Numbered from the stretch's first letter, positions 18,301 through 27,487 are shown. The stretch: DNA of 64,000 nt from Bradyrhizobium sp. 1 (GCF_023073315.1 NZ_JADPJH010000011.1:300837-364836), one strand, 5' to 3'. Program-made: numbers and translations. Notes: generated by a model from the letters alone, not told the origin.

Positions 18301-18394
18301 GGCGCCCCCCACGCTCCTGTCGATCATCGGGAAGCTCAAAGGCAAGAATTGGGGAGAAGTTGAGTCTGTCGCCACACTGTCCGGCAAGTCGTAG
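15317..18394 (+). CDS. Large membrane patatin-like phospholipase
   Basis: The 1025-residue protein has a patatin catalytic core split by a long membrane region. The oxyanion motif SGGGIR lies at 104-109, the candidate nucleophile is Ser149 in STVSGGGYIG, and the catalytic Asp831 is in the DGG motif followed by HFENLGLYEM. Between them (about 230-640) are some ten hydrophobic segments. Patatins hydrolyse acyl ester bonds of phospholipids; this architecture suggests an integral inner-membrane acyl hydrolase. The first 90 residues are Pro/Ala-rich and probably disordered. ATG 15317 follows a GGAGGG site; a GTG at 15296 is in frame upstream. It appears monocistronic. Confidence 0.82.
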   Translation: MGALNLSQVLWEERRALAGAPLGFPRKDENGPAPGPSPVAAQPAAEASPKPAYDLSVSNSISNQPPSSETPPDSLPPPTAPVPEQLLTVYRALNADDRWALCLSGGGIRSAAFALGILQRIAALEVTSKRKGDAQGSALKQFEYLSTVSGGGYIGSWLSAWLYQQRKPPRDRAGDHRSDVSQGSTPDPVVSALNRRESRGQLGDHEEAEPISNLRRNSHFLSPSFSSLSPDLWSDVASVLRNLFLNWILLVPPMILAVLVTKALSFALIDAHGITERSIWFLVVMAIPTLCLLVSLSFSVANRPARGWINVPQPRFLLCDLTPFLVGAALLVFVLQSPYGLKTLSGLLAAGGFGFLEQFERDHLLAAVLIRGTILGVVFFLVSWGLAPLWTVIFGRSARPPPAARPKHPALEPFAWAIAGAAFGLLSAAGLILLWSINPSDSAATAAGFACVLGLPWIVLARIVADVIYISFAEFLSEVDVGLEFQARSSGLFTLAYLGWLLWFGLVLGAPPAARWIESQLGAATVPSLAAGGGLSGLFSIILGASSKTKTAAEQVSGLRQYLGLNTIAAVAAAIFAAVLVALLSIGWDAAFKLLAPGAVGHMPWTIVLVVGALLGVLIYAAAHVLSINRYSLHGLYRNRLVRAFLGASRNEKERDKTKNAFTDFDGRDSPLLHELWEHGVTPTGANWKPFHVISGALNLVSSKNLAWQERMAAPFTFSPLHCGSAIFSDGAYRTTYATTDQPQPYGGNLTLGTAMAISGAAVSPSMGYNSSPGVAFLMALFNVRLGWWLANPRSDNPYYSEIKPTNALRPFFMEMFGLTSETERWVYLSDGGHFENLGLYEMVRRRCRVIVVSDAGCDPDYSFEDLGNALRKIWIDLGVRIDLHGLDLLKKRFTERPSPAKQGPYWAVGDILYSEADGGKSQNGVLLYFKSGLHGTEPMGILSYAIAHATFPHESTLNQFFSESQFESYRSLGYEIADRAFETGEGLAVDAATGAPPTLLSIIGKLKGKNWGEVESVATLSGKS

Positions 18395-18449
18395 ACGCAC
18401 CGCCTCCGGCGGGCCCTTAGGATGAGGTCGCGTTGTGGGGCTGGACCGC

Positions 18450-19019
18450 TCAGCGGACATGCGCGAGATAGTAAGCGAGGTCGCCGATCTGGTCCTTGCC
18501 GACGGTCTGCATCACGTCGGCCATGGTGGCATCGTAGCCGTGACGGGTGTTGTCCTTGTACTCCGCGAGCGTCTTGGCGAGATAGTCCTCGCGCTGGTTG
18601 GCGATCCGCGGGACGCTCTCCTTTCCGGAGTAGTCGGTGTTGTGGCAGGTGTTGCAGCGGTTCTGCTTTGCCAGCACCTCGCCGCGCGCCATGCGAGCGG
18701 CGTCAACGGCATCAGTCGGTGCCGCCGGCTTCGGCAGCGCGGCGATGAAGTCGGAGAAAATGCGCAGATCATCGTCCGTCAGCGACTTCGCCATCTCGTT
18801 CATGGGCTCGAACACGCGCAGCTTCTCGCGGAACATGAAGAGCTGGATCAGCGCGTAAGGCGCCTGCTGGCCGCCGAGCGAAGGGGTGTTCTCGGTCTCG
18901 GAGGCGCCACGCTCGCCGTGACAGGCAAGGCATGGCGCGGCGCGCTCCTGGATGGTTTCTGCGGATGCGGAGAAGGCGATTGAGGCAAGCGCCAGAGCAG
19001 CGATTATTGTTTTTTGCAT
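18450..19019 (-). CDS. Exported dihaem cytochrome c (c4-like)
   Basis: The 189-residue protein starts with a signal peptide ([20 protein letters not shown]) and has two CxxCH haem sites, CLACH in the first half and CNTCH in the second. This is the layout of the cytochrome c4/c553 class of periplasmic electron carriers. ATG 19019 is preceded by GGAGAG. The frame extends further upstream only because it reads through a palindromic repeat, so the longer version is rejected. It follows the sorbosone-dehydrogenase-like gene on the same strand and is its likely electron acceptor. Confidence 0.88.
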   Translation of the reverse strand: MQKTIIAALALASIAFSASAETIQERAAPCLACHGERGASETENTPSLGGQQAPYALIQLFMFREKLRVFEPMNEMAKSLTDDDLRIFSDFIAALPKPAAPTDAVDAARMARGEVLAKQNRCNTCHNTDYSGKESVPRIANQREDYLAKTLAEYKDNTRHGYDATMADVMQTVGKDQIGDLAYYLAHVR

Positions 19020-19040
19020 TGGCCGCTCTCCGCGTACTCC

Positions 19041-19124
19041 GTCATTGCGAGGAGCGAAGCGACGAAGCAATCCAGTCTGTTGCCGTAGAGGCATTCTGGA
19101 TTGCTTCGCTTCGCTCGCAATGAC
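19041..19124. repeat. Dispersed palindromic repeat (REP-like)
   Basis: Two long inverted arms face each other: left arm 19041-19075 (begins GTCATTGCGAGGAGCGAAGC) and right arm 19096-19124 (ends CGCTCGCAATGAC). They differ only by small insertions in the left arm. In RNA this forms a stem of about 29 bp with a loop of about 20 nt. Elements of this type (GTCATTGCGAG...GAAGCAATCC) are very common between genes of Bradyrhizobium and relatives. It lies between the dehydrogenase and cytochrome genes. Confidence 0.85.
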
Positions 19125-19142
19125 GGTGGGTGTGGTTGGCAC

Positions 19143-20408
19143 TTACTGCGCCGCGACCTTCTGCTTGCCATAGGTGATGCGGTAGACCGCGCCGTTCCAG
19201 TCGTCGGAGACGAGCATGGAGCCGTCCTTCAGCAGCATGACGTCGACGGGGCGGCCGACATATTTGTTGTCCTCGATGAAGCCGGTCAGGAACGGCTCCA
19301 TCGACTTCACGGTGCCGTCCTTGTTCAGCTTGACGACGACGACGTCTCCGCCCTGCTTCTGCGACTTGTTCCAGGAGCCGTGGCGCGCGACGAAGATCGC
19401 ATTCTTGTATTGCTTCGGGAACATGCTGCCGGTGTAGAAGCGCATGCCGAGCGCCGCGGTGTGCGGGCCCATCAGGCCGACCGGCGCCGAGTAATTCTTG
19501 CAGTCCTTGCCCCAGCCGAGCTCCTGGTCGATGATGTTGCCCTGGTAGCAGAACGGCGCGCCGAAATCTTCGCCCGCCTTGGTGACGCGGTTGAGCTCGT
19601 CCTCAGGCACTGATTCCGACAGCCAGTCGCGGCCATTGTCGGTGAAGTAGAGCTGCCTGGTCTCGGGATTCCAGTCGAATCCGACCGTGTTGCGCACGCC
19701 GACCGCGTAGACCTCCGCGCCGGAGCCGTCGAGATTCATCCGGCGGATCTGGCCGTGATCGGCATCGTGCAGCACGTTGTTGCCGGGCTGGCCGACCGGG
19801 ACATAGAGCTTGTTGTCGGGGCCGATGCCGATGAACTTCCAGCCATGCGCCTCGTCCTTCGGCAGTTTGTCGTAGATGAGCGTCGGCTTCGGCGGGCTGT
19901 CCAAGACGTCGTCGATCTTGTCGATCTTGGAGATCTTCGACAGCTCGGCGATGTAGAGCGTGCCGTCCTTGAAGGCGACGCCGTTCGGACGATAGAGGCC
20001 GGACGCGATCACCTTGACCGACCGTTTGCCGTCCTTCTCGGCGATGGCATAGACCTTGTCGACGAGACGGCTGCCGACGAACACGGTGCCCCTGTCGCTC
20101 TGCGCGAGCGAGCGTGCATTGGCCATGCCGGACGCATAGACCTCGACGTTGAATCCAGCGGGTACCTTGAGCTTGGCAAGCGGCAGTTTGTCTGCCGAGG
20201 CCGGAATCGGCGGCGGCGCAACGGGGGCGAGCTTGGCGGCAGCCTCACCGTCCGGACGCCCGATCATGGGTGAGCCTGGAGGAAGCGGTTGGGCCGCAGG
20301 CGCGGCGGGCGGAGTGGCGGGCTGCTGCGCCGCGGCGGACAGCGTGAACGCACCGAAGACAGCGCCGGCCAGCAACAGGCGGCGCGACGCGGACGACATA
20401 CTCATCAT
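19143..20408 (-). CDS. Exported sorbosone/glucose-type sugar dehydrogenase (PQQ-like six-bladed propeller)
   Basis: The 421-residue protein begins with MMSMSSASRRLLLAGAVFGA, an export signal, followed by a Pro/Ala-rich linker. The rest is a beta-propeller of the sorbosone dehydrogenase/GSDH family: LPLAKLKVPAGFNVEVYASG, RGTVFVGSR, RPNGVAF, EDELNRV, FVARHGSWNKS and GRPVDVMLLKDGSMLVSDD. Family members oxidise sugars or aldehydes with PQQ in the periplasm. A GGGGAGA site precedes ATG 20408. The dihaem cytochrome downstream probably takes up the electrons. The substrate is unknown. Confidence 0.86.
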   Translation of the reverse strand: MMSMSSASRRLLLAGAVFGAFTLSAAAQQPATPPAAPAAQPLPPGSPMIGRPDGEAAAKLAPVAPPPIPASADKLPLAKLKVPAGFNVEVYASGMANARSLAQSDRGTVFVGSRLVDKVYAIAEKDGKRSVKVIASGLYRPNGVAFKDGTLYIAELSKISKIDKIDDVLDSPPKPTLIYDKLPKDEAHGWKFIGIGPDNKLYVPVGQPGNNVLHDADHGQIRRMNLDGSGAEVYAVGVRNTVGFDWNPETRQLYFTDNGRDWLSESVPEDELNRVTKAGEDFGAPFCYQGNIIDQELGWGKDCKNYSAPVGLMGPHTAALGMRFYTGSMFPKQYKNAIFVARHGSWNKSQKQGGDVVVVKLNKDGTVKSMEPFLTGFIEDNKYVGRPVDVMLLKDGSMLVSDDWNGAVYRITYGKQKVAAQ

Positions 20409-20609
20409 GTTGATCTCCCCAGAAGCGGAAGCCGTCTTCAGACGCGGGCGCGTCCGCGGCTTTTCCGAGTCATAGTGTGTGAACTTGTCCGAACAAATGC
20501 AATCGGAAACGAAGCTGAGGACACCTGACATCGCGTCCGGTCGTTTCCACTTCAAATCGCAAGCGCTGGCGAGCCTCACGCCATGCAAGCAGTTCCCACC
20601 ACGCGCGCC

Positions 20610-20635
20610 GGCCGGCGCCGCATCCGGCGCCGGCC
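20610..20635 (-). terminator. Hairpin after the sugar ABC operon
   Basis: A perfect 10-bp stem (GGCCGGCGCC at 20610-20619 and GGCGCCGGCC at 20626-20635) with a 6-nt loop lies 12 bp beyond the stop of the sugar-binding protein. There is no T-run, so it may act as a transcript 3' end rather than a classical intrinsic terminator. Confidence 0.6.
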
Positions 20636-20646
20636 ATATCCCACCC

Positions 20647-21594
20647 CTACTGTGTCCGATCCGAGGTCCAGCCCTTGTACTCGCCGACATTGTCGCGCGT
20701 CACGAGCTTCGACGGCAGCAGCTCGACCGTGGACGCCGGCTTCTGGCCGTTGAGGATGCCGACGCCGACCTGCACGGCGCGGCGGGCCATGAAGAACGGG
20801 TCCTGCGAGGCGGACGCCTGGATCTGCGCCGCCTGCGGGTCCTTCAGCGCGGCTTCGATGTCGGGCGCGCCGTCGACCGCTGTGATGACGATGCCGGTGC
20901 GCTGCTGCTGGCGCGCCGCAAGGTCGGTGCCGATGGCCTGCGGATCGTTGATGGCAAAGATGGCGTCGATCTTGGCGAAGCGGGTCAGATAGCCTTGCGC
21001 CACCGTGAGGCCGCCTTCGCGCGAGCCCTTGCCGTCCTGGTCGTTGGACAGGACCTTGATGCCGGGGGTCTTGCCGAGCACGTTCTTGCAGCCGACGACG
21101 CGGTCGATCACCGCGGAGACCTGCGGGCCGTTCTCGATGATCACGTCACCTTTGCCTCCCAGCTTGTCGACGATGTACTGGCAGGAGATCTCGCCGGCCT
21201 GGACGTTGTTGGTGGTCACCGTGGCGTCGGCGCCGTCGGCGGCGGTGTCGACGGCAACGACGACGATGCCCGCGGCCTGCGCCTTCTTGATCGCGGGGCC
21301 AACCGCCTTGGGATCGCCGGGATTGAGCAGGATCAGGTCGACGCCGGCTGCGATGAAATTGTCGATCTGGGTGACCTGCTTGCCGAGATCATACTCGAAG
21401 CCGACGGTGGTGATCTTGACGTTGGGATTGGTCTTTTTGGCCTCGAACTCGGCGCCCTTCGACAACGCGACGAAGAACGGATTGCCGAGCGAGCCCAGCG
21501 AAATGCCGACCGATTTGAGCTCCTTGGCGAAGGACGGCGCGGAGCTCAGGACGAGCGCCATCGCGGCGCCGGCAAGCGAGATCGTCTTCAACAT
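20647..21594 (-). CDS. Sugar ABC transporter substrate-binding protein (RbsB-like)
   Basis: The 315-residue secreted protein has a signal peptide ending SSAPSFA and the type I sugar-binding fold: VGISLGSLGNPFFVALSKGAE, QIDNFIAAGVDLILLNPGDP, VVAVDTAADGA, FAINDPQAIG. GGGAGGA precedes ATG 21594. It is the last gene of the transporter operon (ATPase, permease, binding protein). With xylulokinase upstream, a pentose or pentitol such as xylose, xylitol or arabitol is the likely ligand, though this is inferred from context only. Confidence 0.88.
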   Translation of the reverse strand: MLKTISLAGAAMALVLSSAPSFAKELKSVGISLGSLGNPFFVALSKGAEFEAKKTNPNVKITTVGFEYDLGKQVTQIDNFIAAGVDLILLNPGDPKAVGPAIKKAQAAGIVVVAVDTAADGADATVTTNNVQAGEISCQYIVDKLGGKGDVIIENGPQVSAVIDRVVGCKNVLGKTPGIKVLSNDQDGKGSREGGLTVAQGYLTRFAKIDAIFAINDPQAIGTDLAARQQQRTGIVITAVDGAPDIEAALKDPQAAQIQASASQDPFFMARRAVQVGVGILNGQKPASTVELLPSKLVTRDNVGEYKGWTSDRTQ

Positions 21595-21691
21595 TGGCTT
21601 CCTCCCTGGTCTGTTGAATCTCCGGCGCGGCGACCAGTTGCCGTGACGGAATGAACATGACGGCGCAGCGCCGGCGACATTTCTCTCCCGC

Positions 21692-22732
21692 TCAGGTCCG
21701 GGCCGAGCCCTGCAGCCGATAGCGGTCCAGCGCCACCGCGCCGATGATCACCAGGCCCTTGATCACATATTGCCAGACGTCGGACACGCCGATCAGGATC
21801 AGGCCGTTCGACAACACGGCAATGATCAGCGCGCCGACCAGCGTTCCCCAGATCGAGCCGATGCCGCCGACAAAGGAGGTGCCGCCCAGGATCACCGCGG
21901 TGATGGCGTCGAGCTCGTAGGACTGGCCGAGCTGCAGGCCATTGGCGGCGTAGAGGCGCGCCGCCTGCATCGCGCCGCCGAGGCCCGCGAGCAGGCCGGA
22001 CACGGCATAGACGAAGATCAGCACGGCCCAGACCTTGATGCCGGCGAGCCGCGCTGCGCTCTCGTTGCCGCCGACCGCATAGATGTGCACGCCGAGCACG
22101 GTGCGCTTGAGCACCAGCCACGACACCAGGATGACCAATAGCGCGATCACCCAGAGCCAGGGTATCGACACGACGCCGGGAATGAGGGTCACGGCGCCGT
22201 TGCCGATGAATGCATAGGGAATCGAGGGATTGAACACCGTGGTGTCGGCGCCGAGCAGGCGTGCCGCGCCGCGCACGGCGGTCAGCGACCCCAGCGTGAC
22301 GATGAAGGGCGGCAGGCGCAACAGCGCGATCAAGGCGCCATTGAGGATGCCGAAGACGGCGCCGGTGAGCACCGCTGCCGGCAACCACAGCGGCCCGAGA
22401 TCGGGGAATTTGGAGACGATCAAACCGGCCATCGCCGACGCCGCCAGGATGGAGCCGACCGAGAGGTCGATGCCGCCGGTGAGGATGACGAAGGTCATGC
22501 CTGCGGCCAGCACGGTATTGACCGCGGACTGCTGCACCACGATGCCGATGTTCTGGCCGGTGAAGAAGCGGCCATCCGACAGGACGTGAAAGCCGATGCA
22601 CAGCAACAGCAGCACCGGCAGCATGCCGACCGCGCGAATGATCATCCGCGTCCGCTGCCGCTTGGTCTCCTGCGCGGCGGCGCCACCTGACGCGGCCGGG
22701 GCAGCCTTGGTGATCGCACCGTTCTCAGGCAT
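21692..22732 (-). CDS. Sugar ABC transporter permease (RbsC-like)
   Basis: The 346-residue polytopic membrane protein has the RbsC/XylH motifs [20 protein letters not shown] and [25 protein letters not shown]. Its ATG at 22732 overlaps the end of the ATPase gene by 8 bp, indicating coupling. It forms the translocation pore with the ATPase encoded just upstream. Confidence 0.92.
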   Translation of the reverse strand: MPENGAITKAAPAASGGAAAQETKRQRTRMIIRAVGMLPVLLLLCIGFHVLSDGRFFTGQNIGIVVQQSAVNTVLAAGMTFVILTGGIDLSVGSILAASAMAGLIVSKFPDLGPLWLPAAVLTGAVFGILNGALIALLRLPPFIVTLGSLTAVRGAARLLGADTTVFNPSIPYAFIGNGAVTLIPGVVSIPWLWVIALLVILVSWLVLKRTVLGVHIYAVGGNESAARLAGIKVWAVLIFVYAVSGLLAGLGGAMQAARLYAANGLQLGQSYELDAITAVILGGTSFVGGIGSIWGTLVGALIIAVLSNGLILIGVSDVWQYVIKGLVIIGAVALDRYRLQGSART

Positions 22733-24248
22733 CGAGCTGCTCCGTTCCGGTGGCGAGTGCCATGATCTCCTCCTGACTGAGCGGCGATGTCGCGTCGCGC
22801 CGGATCTGGCCGGCGATCTGCCCTGCGCGCATCACGATGACGCGGTCGCAGATGCCGATAATCTCGGGCAGGTCGGACGAGATGACGAGAACCGCGGTGC
22901 CCGACTTCGCGAGATTGTCGATGATCGAATAGATCTCGGACTTGGCGCCGACATCGACGCCGCGGGTCGGCTCGTCCAGGATCAGGATTTTCGGACCGAT
23001 CGCCAGCAGCCGCGACAACAACACCTTCTGCTGGTTGCCGCCGGAGAGCCCGCCGGCGGCAACGCCGACATTGGCGGCACGGATGCCGAGCGCCGCGAAC
23101 GCGCGCTTGGCGCGGTCGCGGGCCTTGTCGCGGTCGAGGATGCCGCCGAATTTCGCATCGCGTCCCAGCACCGCGAGATTGATGTTGTCGAGACAGGACA
23201 TGTCGAGGAACAGGCCGAGCGCCTTCCTGTCCTCGGTGAGATAGGCAATGCCCGCGTCCAGCGCCTCGGCGGGCGTGCGGATGCGGACCGCGCGGCCCTC
23301 GATCTCGACATGGCCCGAGATCATTGGCACGGCGCCGATGATGAGATGCGCAAGCTCGGTGCGGCCGGCACCGACCAGGCCGGCAAGGCCGACCACCTCG
23401 CCCGCATGCACCGTCAGCGAACATCCCTTGACGCGCCTGTGGTCGGCGATGTCGACGGCCGCGAGCACCGGAGCTCCCGGCCGCGCCTTGAGATCATGCT
23501 CCTTCTTGTAGAAGGACGAGATGTCGCGCCCCACCATCATCCGGACGATGGCGTCGGCGCGGATGTCCGGCTTGTCGAGCGAACCGACCAGCGTGCCGTC
23601 ACGCAGCACGGTGACGCGGTCGCCGAGCGCATAGACCTCGTCCATGCGATGCGAGATGTAGATGATGGCAAGACCTTCGGCGCGCAGCTGGCGGATCAGG
23701 GCGAACAGCCTTTCGCTCTCACCGGCCGACAGCGCGGTGGTCGGCTCGTCCATGATCAAAATCCTGGAGCGGGCGTGCAGCGCGCGCGCGATCTCGACCA
23801 GTTGACGCTGACCCATCGAGAGGTTGGCAACCTGCGTCTGCGGCGTGAAATCCGCGCCGAGCCGCGCCAGGATCGGCCCCGCGCCGGCCTGCATCGCCTC
23901 GCGCGCCAACAAGCCGCCGCGGGAAACCTCGCGACCGAGATAGATATTCTCCGCGACGCTCAGATTGGGGGCGAGCGAGAGTTCCTGATAGATGATCGCG
24001 ATGCCGGCCGCGCGGCCGCCGAGCGGGCCGCTGATCTGGACCGGCTGGCCGTCGATGCGGATTTCGCTGCCCGGATCCGGCCGGTAGGCGCCCGACAAGA
24101 TCTTCATCAGGGTGGATTTGCCGGCGCCGTTCTCGCCCATCAAGGCGTGGATCTCGCCCGCATAGACGGTGAGGTCGACGTCGCGCAGCGCCTTGATGCT
24201 GAAGAACGATTTGGAGACCCGGCGCATCTCGAGGATGGGCTCGCTCAT
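22725..24248 (-). CDS. Sugar ABC transporter ATPase with two nucleotide-binding domains (RbsA/XylG-like)
   Basis: The 507-residue protein contains tandem ATPase domains. The first has a full Walker A ([12 protein letters not shown]), signature LSMGQRQ and Walker [11 protein letters not shown]. The second has the degenerate Walker A usual for this class ([10 protein letters not shown]), signature LSGGNQQK and [21 protein letters not shown] lies 4 nt before ATG 24248. It energises the import system encoded by the two downstream genes. Confidence 0.93.
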   Translation of the reverse strand: MSEPILEMRRVSKSFFSIKALRDVDLTVYAGEIHALMGENGAGKSTLMKILSGAYRPDPGSEIRIDGQPVQISGPLGGRAAGIAIIYQELSLAPNLSVAENIYLGREVSRGGLLAREAMQAGAGPILARLGADFTPQTQVANLSMGQRQLVEIARALHARSRILIMDEPTTALSAGESERLFALIRQLRAEGLAIIYISHRMDEVYALGDRVTVLRDGTLVGSLDKPDIRADAIVRMMVGRDISSFYKKEHDLKARPGAPVLAAVDIADHRRVKGCSLTVHAGEVVGLAGLVGAGRTELAHLIIGAVPMISGHVEIEGRAVRIRTPAEALDAGIAYLTEDRKALGLFLDMSCLDNINLAVLGRDAKFGGILDRDKARDRAKRAFAALGIRAANVGVAAGGLSGGNQQKVLLSRLLAIGPKILILDEPTRGVDVGAKSEIYSIIDNLAKSGTAVLVISSDLPEIIGICDRVIVMRAGQIAGQIRRDATSPLSQEEIMALATGTEQLDA

Positions 24249-24458
24249 CACACCTCCCCGACGCGCCGACGGCGGCATCGTAATCTCACCCGCGTCTCGT
24301 TGGTCCCTGGCGCGGGTGCGAGCATTAAACAAAAGGTTGTGGCGCAGGGCAATACCTCCCGCATGCCGACGAACGGTCCGCCGCTGCTTTTATCTTTTGC
24401 GAACGGAACCGATCTCGAACGTGACGCCTTTTCTTCGCCACATCATCGCGTATCGCGA

Positions 24459-25904
24459 TCAGCGCCGCGGCCGGTACAGGCGGCGCCATTCCGGAAGCCG
24501 CTCGGCATAGGCCTGCGCAAGCGCGGGCTCGGGCTCGAACGTCTCGACGCGTTGCGGCGCGGTGCAGACGGCCTCGATCGCCTCCCCGGTGACGGCGATG
24601 CGGCCGAGCCGCGCCGCACCGAACGCCGCGCCCGTCTCGCCGTCGGCAAAGCGATGCACGGGCACGTTCAGGACATTGGCCAGCACCGACAGCCAGAACC
24701 GCGAGCGCGAGCCGCCGCCGATGACATCGGCTTCCGCGATCGCCAATCCGGTCTCGGCAAGCACGTCCCGGCAATCCGCCAGCGCAAAGGCAACGCCTTC
24801 GAGCACGGCTTGCACGATGGCGTCACGATCGGTGGCGTGACTGAGCCCGTCGAGCATGCCGCGCACATCCGGGTCGTCATGCGGGGTGCGTTCACCGGAG
24901 AGGTACGGCAAGAAGCTGACCGGCGACGGCGCCCTCGGGCGGAACCCGAGCGGCGCCAGCAGGTCGGCCTCGGAGGTCCCCAACAGCCGCGCGATCCAGG
25001 CCAGGCACGATGCCGCCGAGAGGATCGCGCCGGCCTGAATCCATCTGTCGGGGACGGCATGACAGAACGTGTGCACGATCCGCTCCGGGTTGGCCGCGAT
25101 CGTCTTGGTCGGCACCAGCAATGCGCCGGAGGTTCCGAGCGAAATGAAGGCCGCGCCGGGATTGATGGCACCGATGCCGACGGCTCCCGCCGGATTGTCG
25201 CCGGCCCCGCCTGCGATCATCGGCCGCCCGGTCATGCCCCAGCGCTGCGTCATCTCGGTCCGCAGCCGCGCCGACGGCACGCAGCCCTCGACCAGACGCG
25301 GCATCTGCCGGCGCGACAGAGCGGTCGCGGCGAGCCCCTCATCCGACCAATCGCGGCCGACAACATCGAGCCACAGCGAACCCGAGGCGTCCGAGACATC
25401 CTCGATCGCTTCGCCCGTCAGCACCAGGCGCAGATAGGCCTTGGGTTGCAGCACGAGTTTTGTCGCCGCGAAAATCTCCGGTTCGTGCCTGGCGACCCAC
25501 AGCAATTTTGGCGCCGTGAATCCCGGCATCGCCTTGTTGCCTGTCGTCGTCCGCAATGCGGGCCAGCGCTGCTCCAGCTCGGCGCATTCCGCGACAGACC
25601 GTCCGTCATTCCAGAGAATGCAGGGCCGCAACGGCACGAGACCGGCGTCGAGCAGCGTTGCGCCATGCATCTGGCCGGACAGACCGATGCCCTCGACAGC
25701 GGCCAATTCGCGCGCATGATCTGTCTTCAGCGCGTCCAGCGTCGCGAACGTGGCCTCGATCCACTGCGCCGGGTCCTGCTCGGAATGGCCGGGACGCTTT
25801 GAGCTGACCGTCAGCGACCGGCTGCGGCTCGCCACCACGTGTTGCGAATCGTCAACCAGAACGATTTTGACGGCCGACGTGCCGAGATCGATGCCGAGAT
25901 ACAT
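24459..25904 (-). CDS. xylB: Xylulokinase (FGGY family)
   Basis: The 481-residue protein has the length and motifs of XylB: MYLGIDLGTSAVKIVLVD (phosphate-binding start), GIGLSGQMHGATLLD, CILWNDGRS, GGAGDNPAGAVG, the ATP-site region SLGTSGAL and GGGSRSRFWLSVLANVL. It phosphorylates D-xylulose to xylulose 5-phosphate, feeding the pentose phosphate pathway. ATG 25904 starts directly at the nucleotide fold. No xylose isomerase or pentitol dehydrogenase is in the window, so the entry sugar is unresolved. It is the first gene of the minus-strand sugar operon, 210 bp before the ATPase gene. Confidence 0.9.
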   Translation of the reverse strand: MYLGIDLGTSAVKIVLVDDSQHVVASRSRSLTVSSKRPGHSEQDPAQWIEATFATLDALKTDHARELAAVEGIGLSGQMHGATLLDAGLVPLRPCILWNDGRSVAECAELEQRWPALRTTTGNKAMPGFTAPKLLWVARHEPEIFAATKLVLQPKAYLRLVLTGEAIEDVSDASGSLWLDVVGRDWSDEGLAATALSRRQMPRLVEGCVPSARLRTEMTQRWGMTGRPMIAGGAGDNPAGAVGIGAINPGAAFISLGTSGALLVPTKTIAANPERIVHTFCHAVPDRWIQAGAILSAASCLAWIARLLGTSEADLLAPLGFRPRAPSPVSFLPYLSGERTPHDDPDVRGMLDGLSHATDRDAIVQAVLEGVAFALADCRDVLAETGLAIAEADVIGGGSRSRFWLSVLANVLNVPVHRFADGETGAAFGAARLGRIAVTGEAIEAVCTAPQRVETFEPEPALAQAYAERLPEWRRLYRPRR

Positions 25905-26015
25905 GATGCCGCTTGCCTCAGGCGTCCATGACATTGCGGACATGGCGTTCCCGATGTTGGCATGCTCCCGCTAATCATGTAACCCCACCCGAAACCTTCT
26001 CGGGACGGGATGCTC

Positions 26016-27254
26016 ATGACTGCCACCGACGACGCGGGCGAGGCCACCCGCGCGCTGATCCTTGCGCTGGTTGCGCTGGCCTGCGGGCACATGCTCTCGA
26101 CCTTGCTGCGCACGATTCCGGCGATCAGCCTCGATTTGATGGCGGCGGATTTCCACATGGAGCCGCAGGCGCTGGCGAGCCTCACCTCGGTCTATCATTT
26201 CGCCTTTGCCGCGTCGCAGATTCCGGTCGGTGCGGCGATGGACCGGTTTGGCGTGCGGCCCGTGTCGCTTGCTTTGCTGGCGGGAACCGTGCTCGGCGCG
26301 ATCGCGTCGGGGTTTGCAACGGGGCCGGAAAGCTTTGCGGTCGGGCAGCTGATGCTGGGCGTTGCCACCTCGGGCATGCTGATGTGCCCGATGACGCTGG
26401 CCGCCAAGCAATTGTCGGCTGCGCGCTTCGGCCTGTGGTCGGGCGCGATCCTCTCGATCGGCAATATCGGCATGCTGCTGTCGTCGAGCCCGCTCGCTTT
26501 CGTGATCGACACTTACGGCTGGCGCGCCGGCTTTTGGATCTCCGCGATCGGCGGCGTCCTGGTCGCGCTCGCGGTGTTCGTGCTGGTGCCGAACCAGCCA
26601 GCCGAGCACAAGGACGAGTCTTCGCCACTGTCGCAGATGATGGAGGTGCTCAGGCTCGGCCTGTCGCGTCCCTTGCGCGGCCTGATCGCGCTGGCGCTGG
26701 TGTCGCTGGCGAGCTCGCTGGTGCTGCGCGGCCTGTGGGGCGGGCCGTGGCTGATGCAGATCAAGGGACTGACGCGGGTCGAGGCCGGCAACCAGCTCGG
26801 CGCGTTCACGTTGGCGATGATCGCAGGGCCGCTGCTGGTCGGCATGATCGACCGCAGGATCGGCCGCCGCCGCGCGCTGGTGGCCGGTACCCACGCGTTC
26901 GCGGCGCTGCTGCTCGCGCTGATGGCGCTGGGCGCGCCGCACTTGCCGGTCGCATGGCTGTTCGGCGTGACCGTGATGCCGCCGTCCTACGATCTCGCGC
27001 TGTTCGTGCTGATCGGGCTCTTCACCTCCGCGCAGCCGCTGCTGTTCGGCATGTCCAGGCAGCTCGTCGACGCGCAGGTCGCGGGCAAGGCGCTCGCTGC
27101 GGTGAACCTCGCCTTCTTCCTCGGCACGGCGCTGATGCAATCCATCACCGGCGCAGTGGCCGCGCTCGCGGGGCTGCCGGCGGTGCTGCTGTTCATGGCG
27201 GCCGCGCTGCTTGTTGGTGTGGTGATTTTCCTGGCGTACACGCGGAGTGAATGA
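26016..27254 (+). CDS. MFS transporter
   Basis: The 412-residue protein has about twelve hydrophobic segments in two halves and a major-facilitator loop motif between helices 2 and 3 (PVGAAMDRFGVRPV). It resembles the YNFM/nitrate-type or general MFS permease group. The second ATG (26016) has better spacing to GGGACGGG than the first (26010). It is divergent from xylB across about 110 bp and may share a control region with it. The substrate is not inferable. Confidence 0.83.
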   Translation: MTATDDAGEATRALILALVALACGHMLSTLLRTIPAISLDLMAADFHMEPQALASLTSVYHFAFAASQIPVGAAMDRFGVRPVSLALLAGTVLGAIASGFATGPESFAVGQLMLGVATSGMLMCPMTLAAKQLSAARFGLWSGAILSIGNIGMLLSSSPLAFVIDTYGWRAGFWISAIGGVLVALAVFVLVPNQPAEHKDESSPLSQMMEVLRLGLSRPLRGLIALALVSLASSLVLRGLWGGPWLMQIKGLTRVEAGNQLGAFTLAMIAGPLLVGMIDRRIGRRRALVAGTHAFAALLLALMALGAPHLPVAWLFGVTVMPPSYDLALFVLIGLFTSAQPLLFGMSRQLVDAQVAGKALAAVNLAFFLGTALMQSITGAVAALAGLPAVLLFMAAALLVGVVIFLAYTRSE

Positions 27255-27276
27255 AGCAGTAAATTTGCAGTTGCCC

Positions 27277-27309
27277 CTGTCGCGACAGCCTCAGTGGCAA
27301 GTCGCGACT
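27277..27309. promoter_or_regulatory. Tandem GTCGCGAC palindromes upstream of the outer-membrane gene
   Basis: CTGTCGCGACAG (27277-27288) and AGTCGCGACT (27300-27309) are perfect palindromes sharing the GTCGCGAC core. Their centres are 22 bp apart, about two helical turns. They lie in the 233-bp gap upstream of the Omp31-like gene. This is the pattern expected of paired dimer-binding sites; the regulator is unknown. Confidence 0.5.
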
Positions 27310-27487
27310 CGCAGTGGTCGTTATTTCCAATGTGGCCCGGTGGTTACAGCCCGCGCATGACATGCGGGGTAGAGTGACCAGATCGCGAAGTCGCACAACG
27401 CACCAGATGAAGTTGCTGGCCTGTGCAGTACCGGCTCGCGGGATAGGCTTCAGGCGCCGTCGCCGTTAGTTGAAGGAAAATTCTCTC

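Noticed and set aside
19020-19142. N-terminal extension of the dihaem cytochrome
   Set aside because: The extra codons only translate the palindromic repeat; a signal peptide and ribosome binding site mark the start at 19019.
22596-25802. 1068-codon plus-strand open frame
   Set aside because: It is antisense to the permease, ATPase and xylulokinase genes, whose motifs are complete. Its Arg/His/Asp-rich translation is typical of a high-GC shadow frame.
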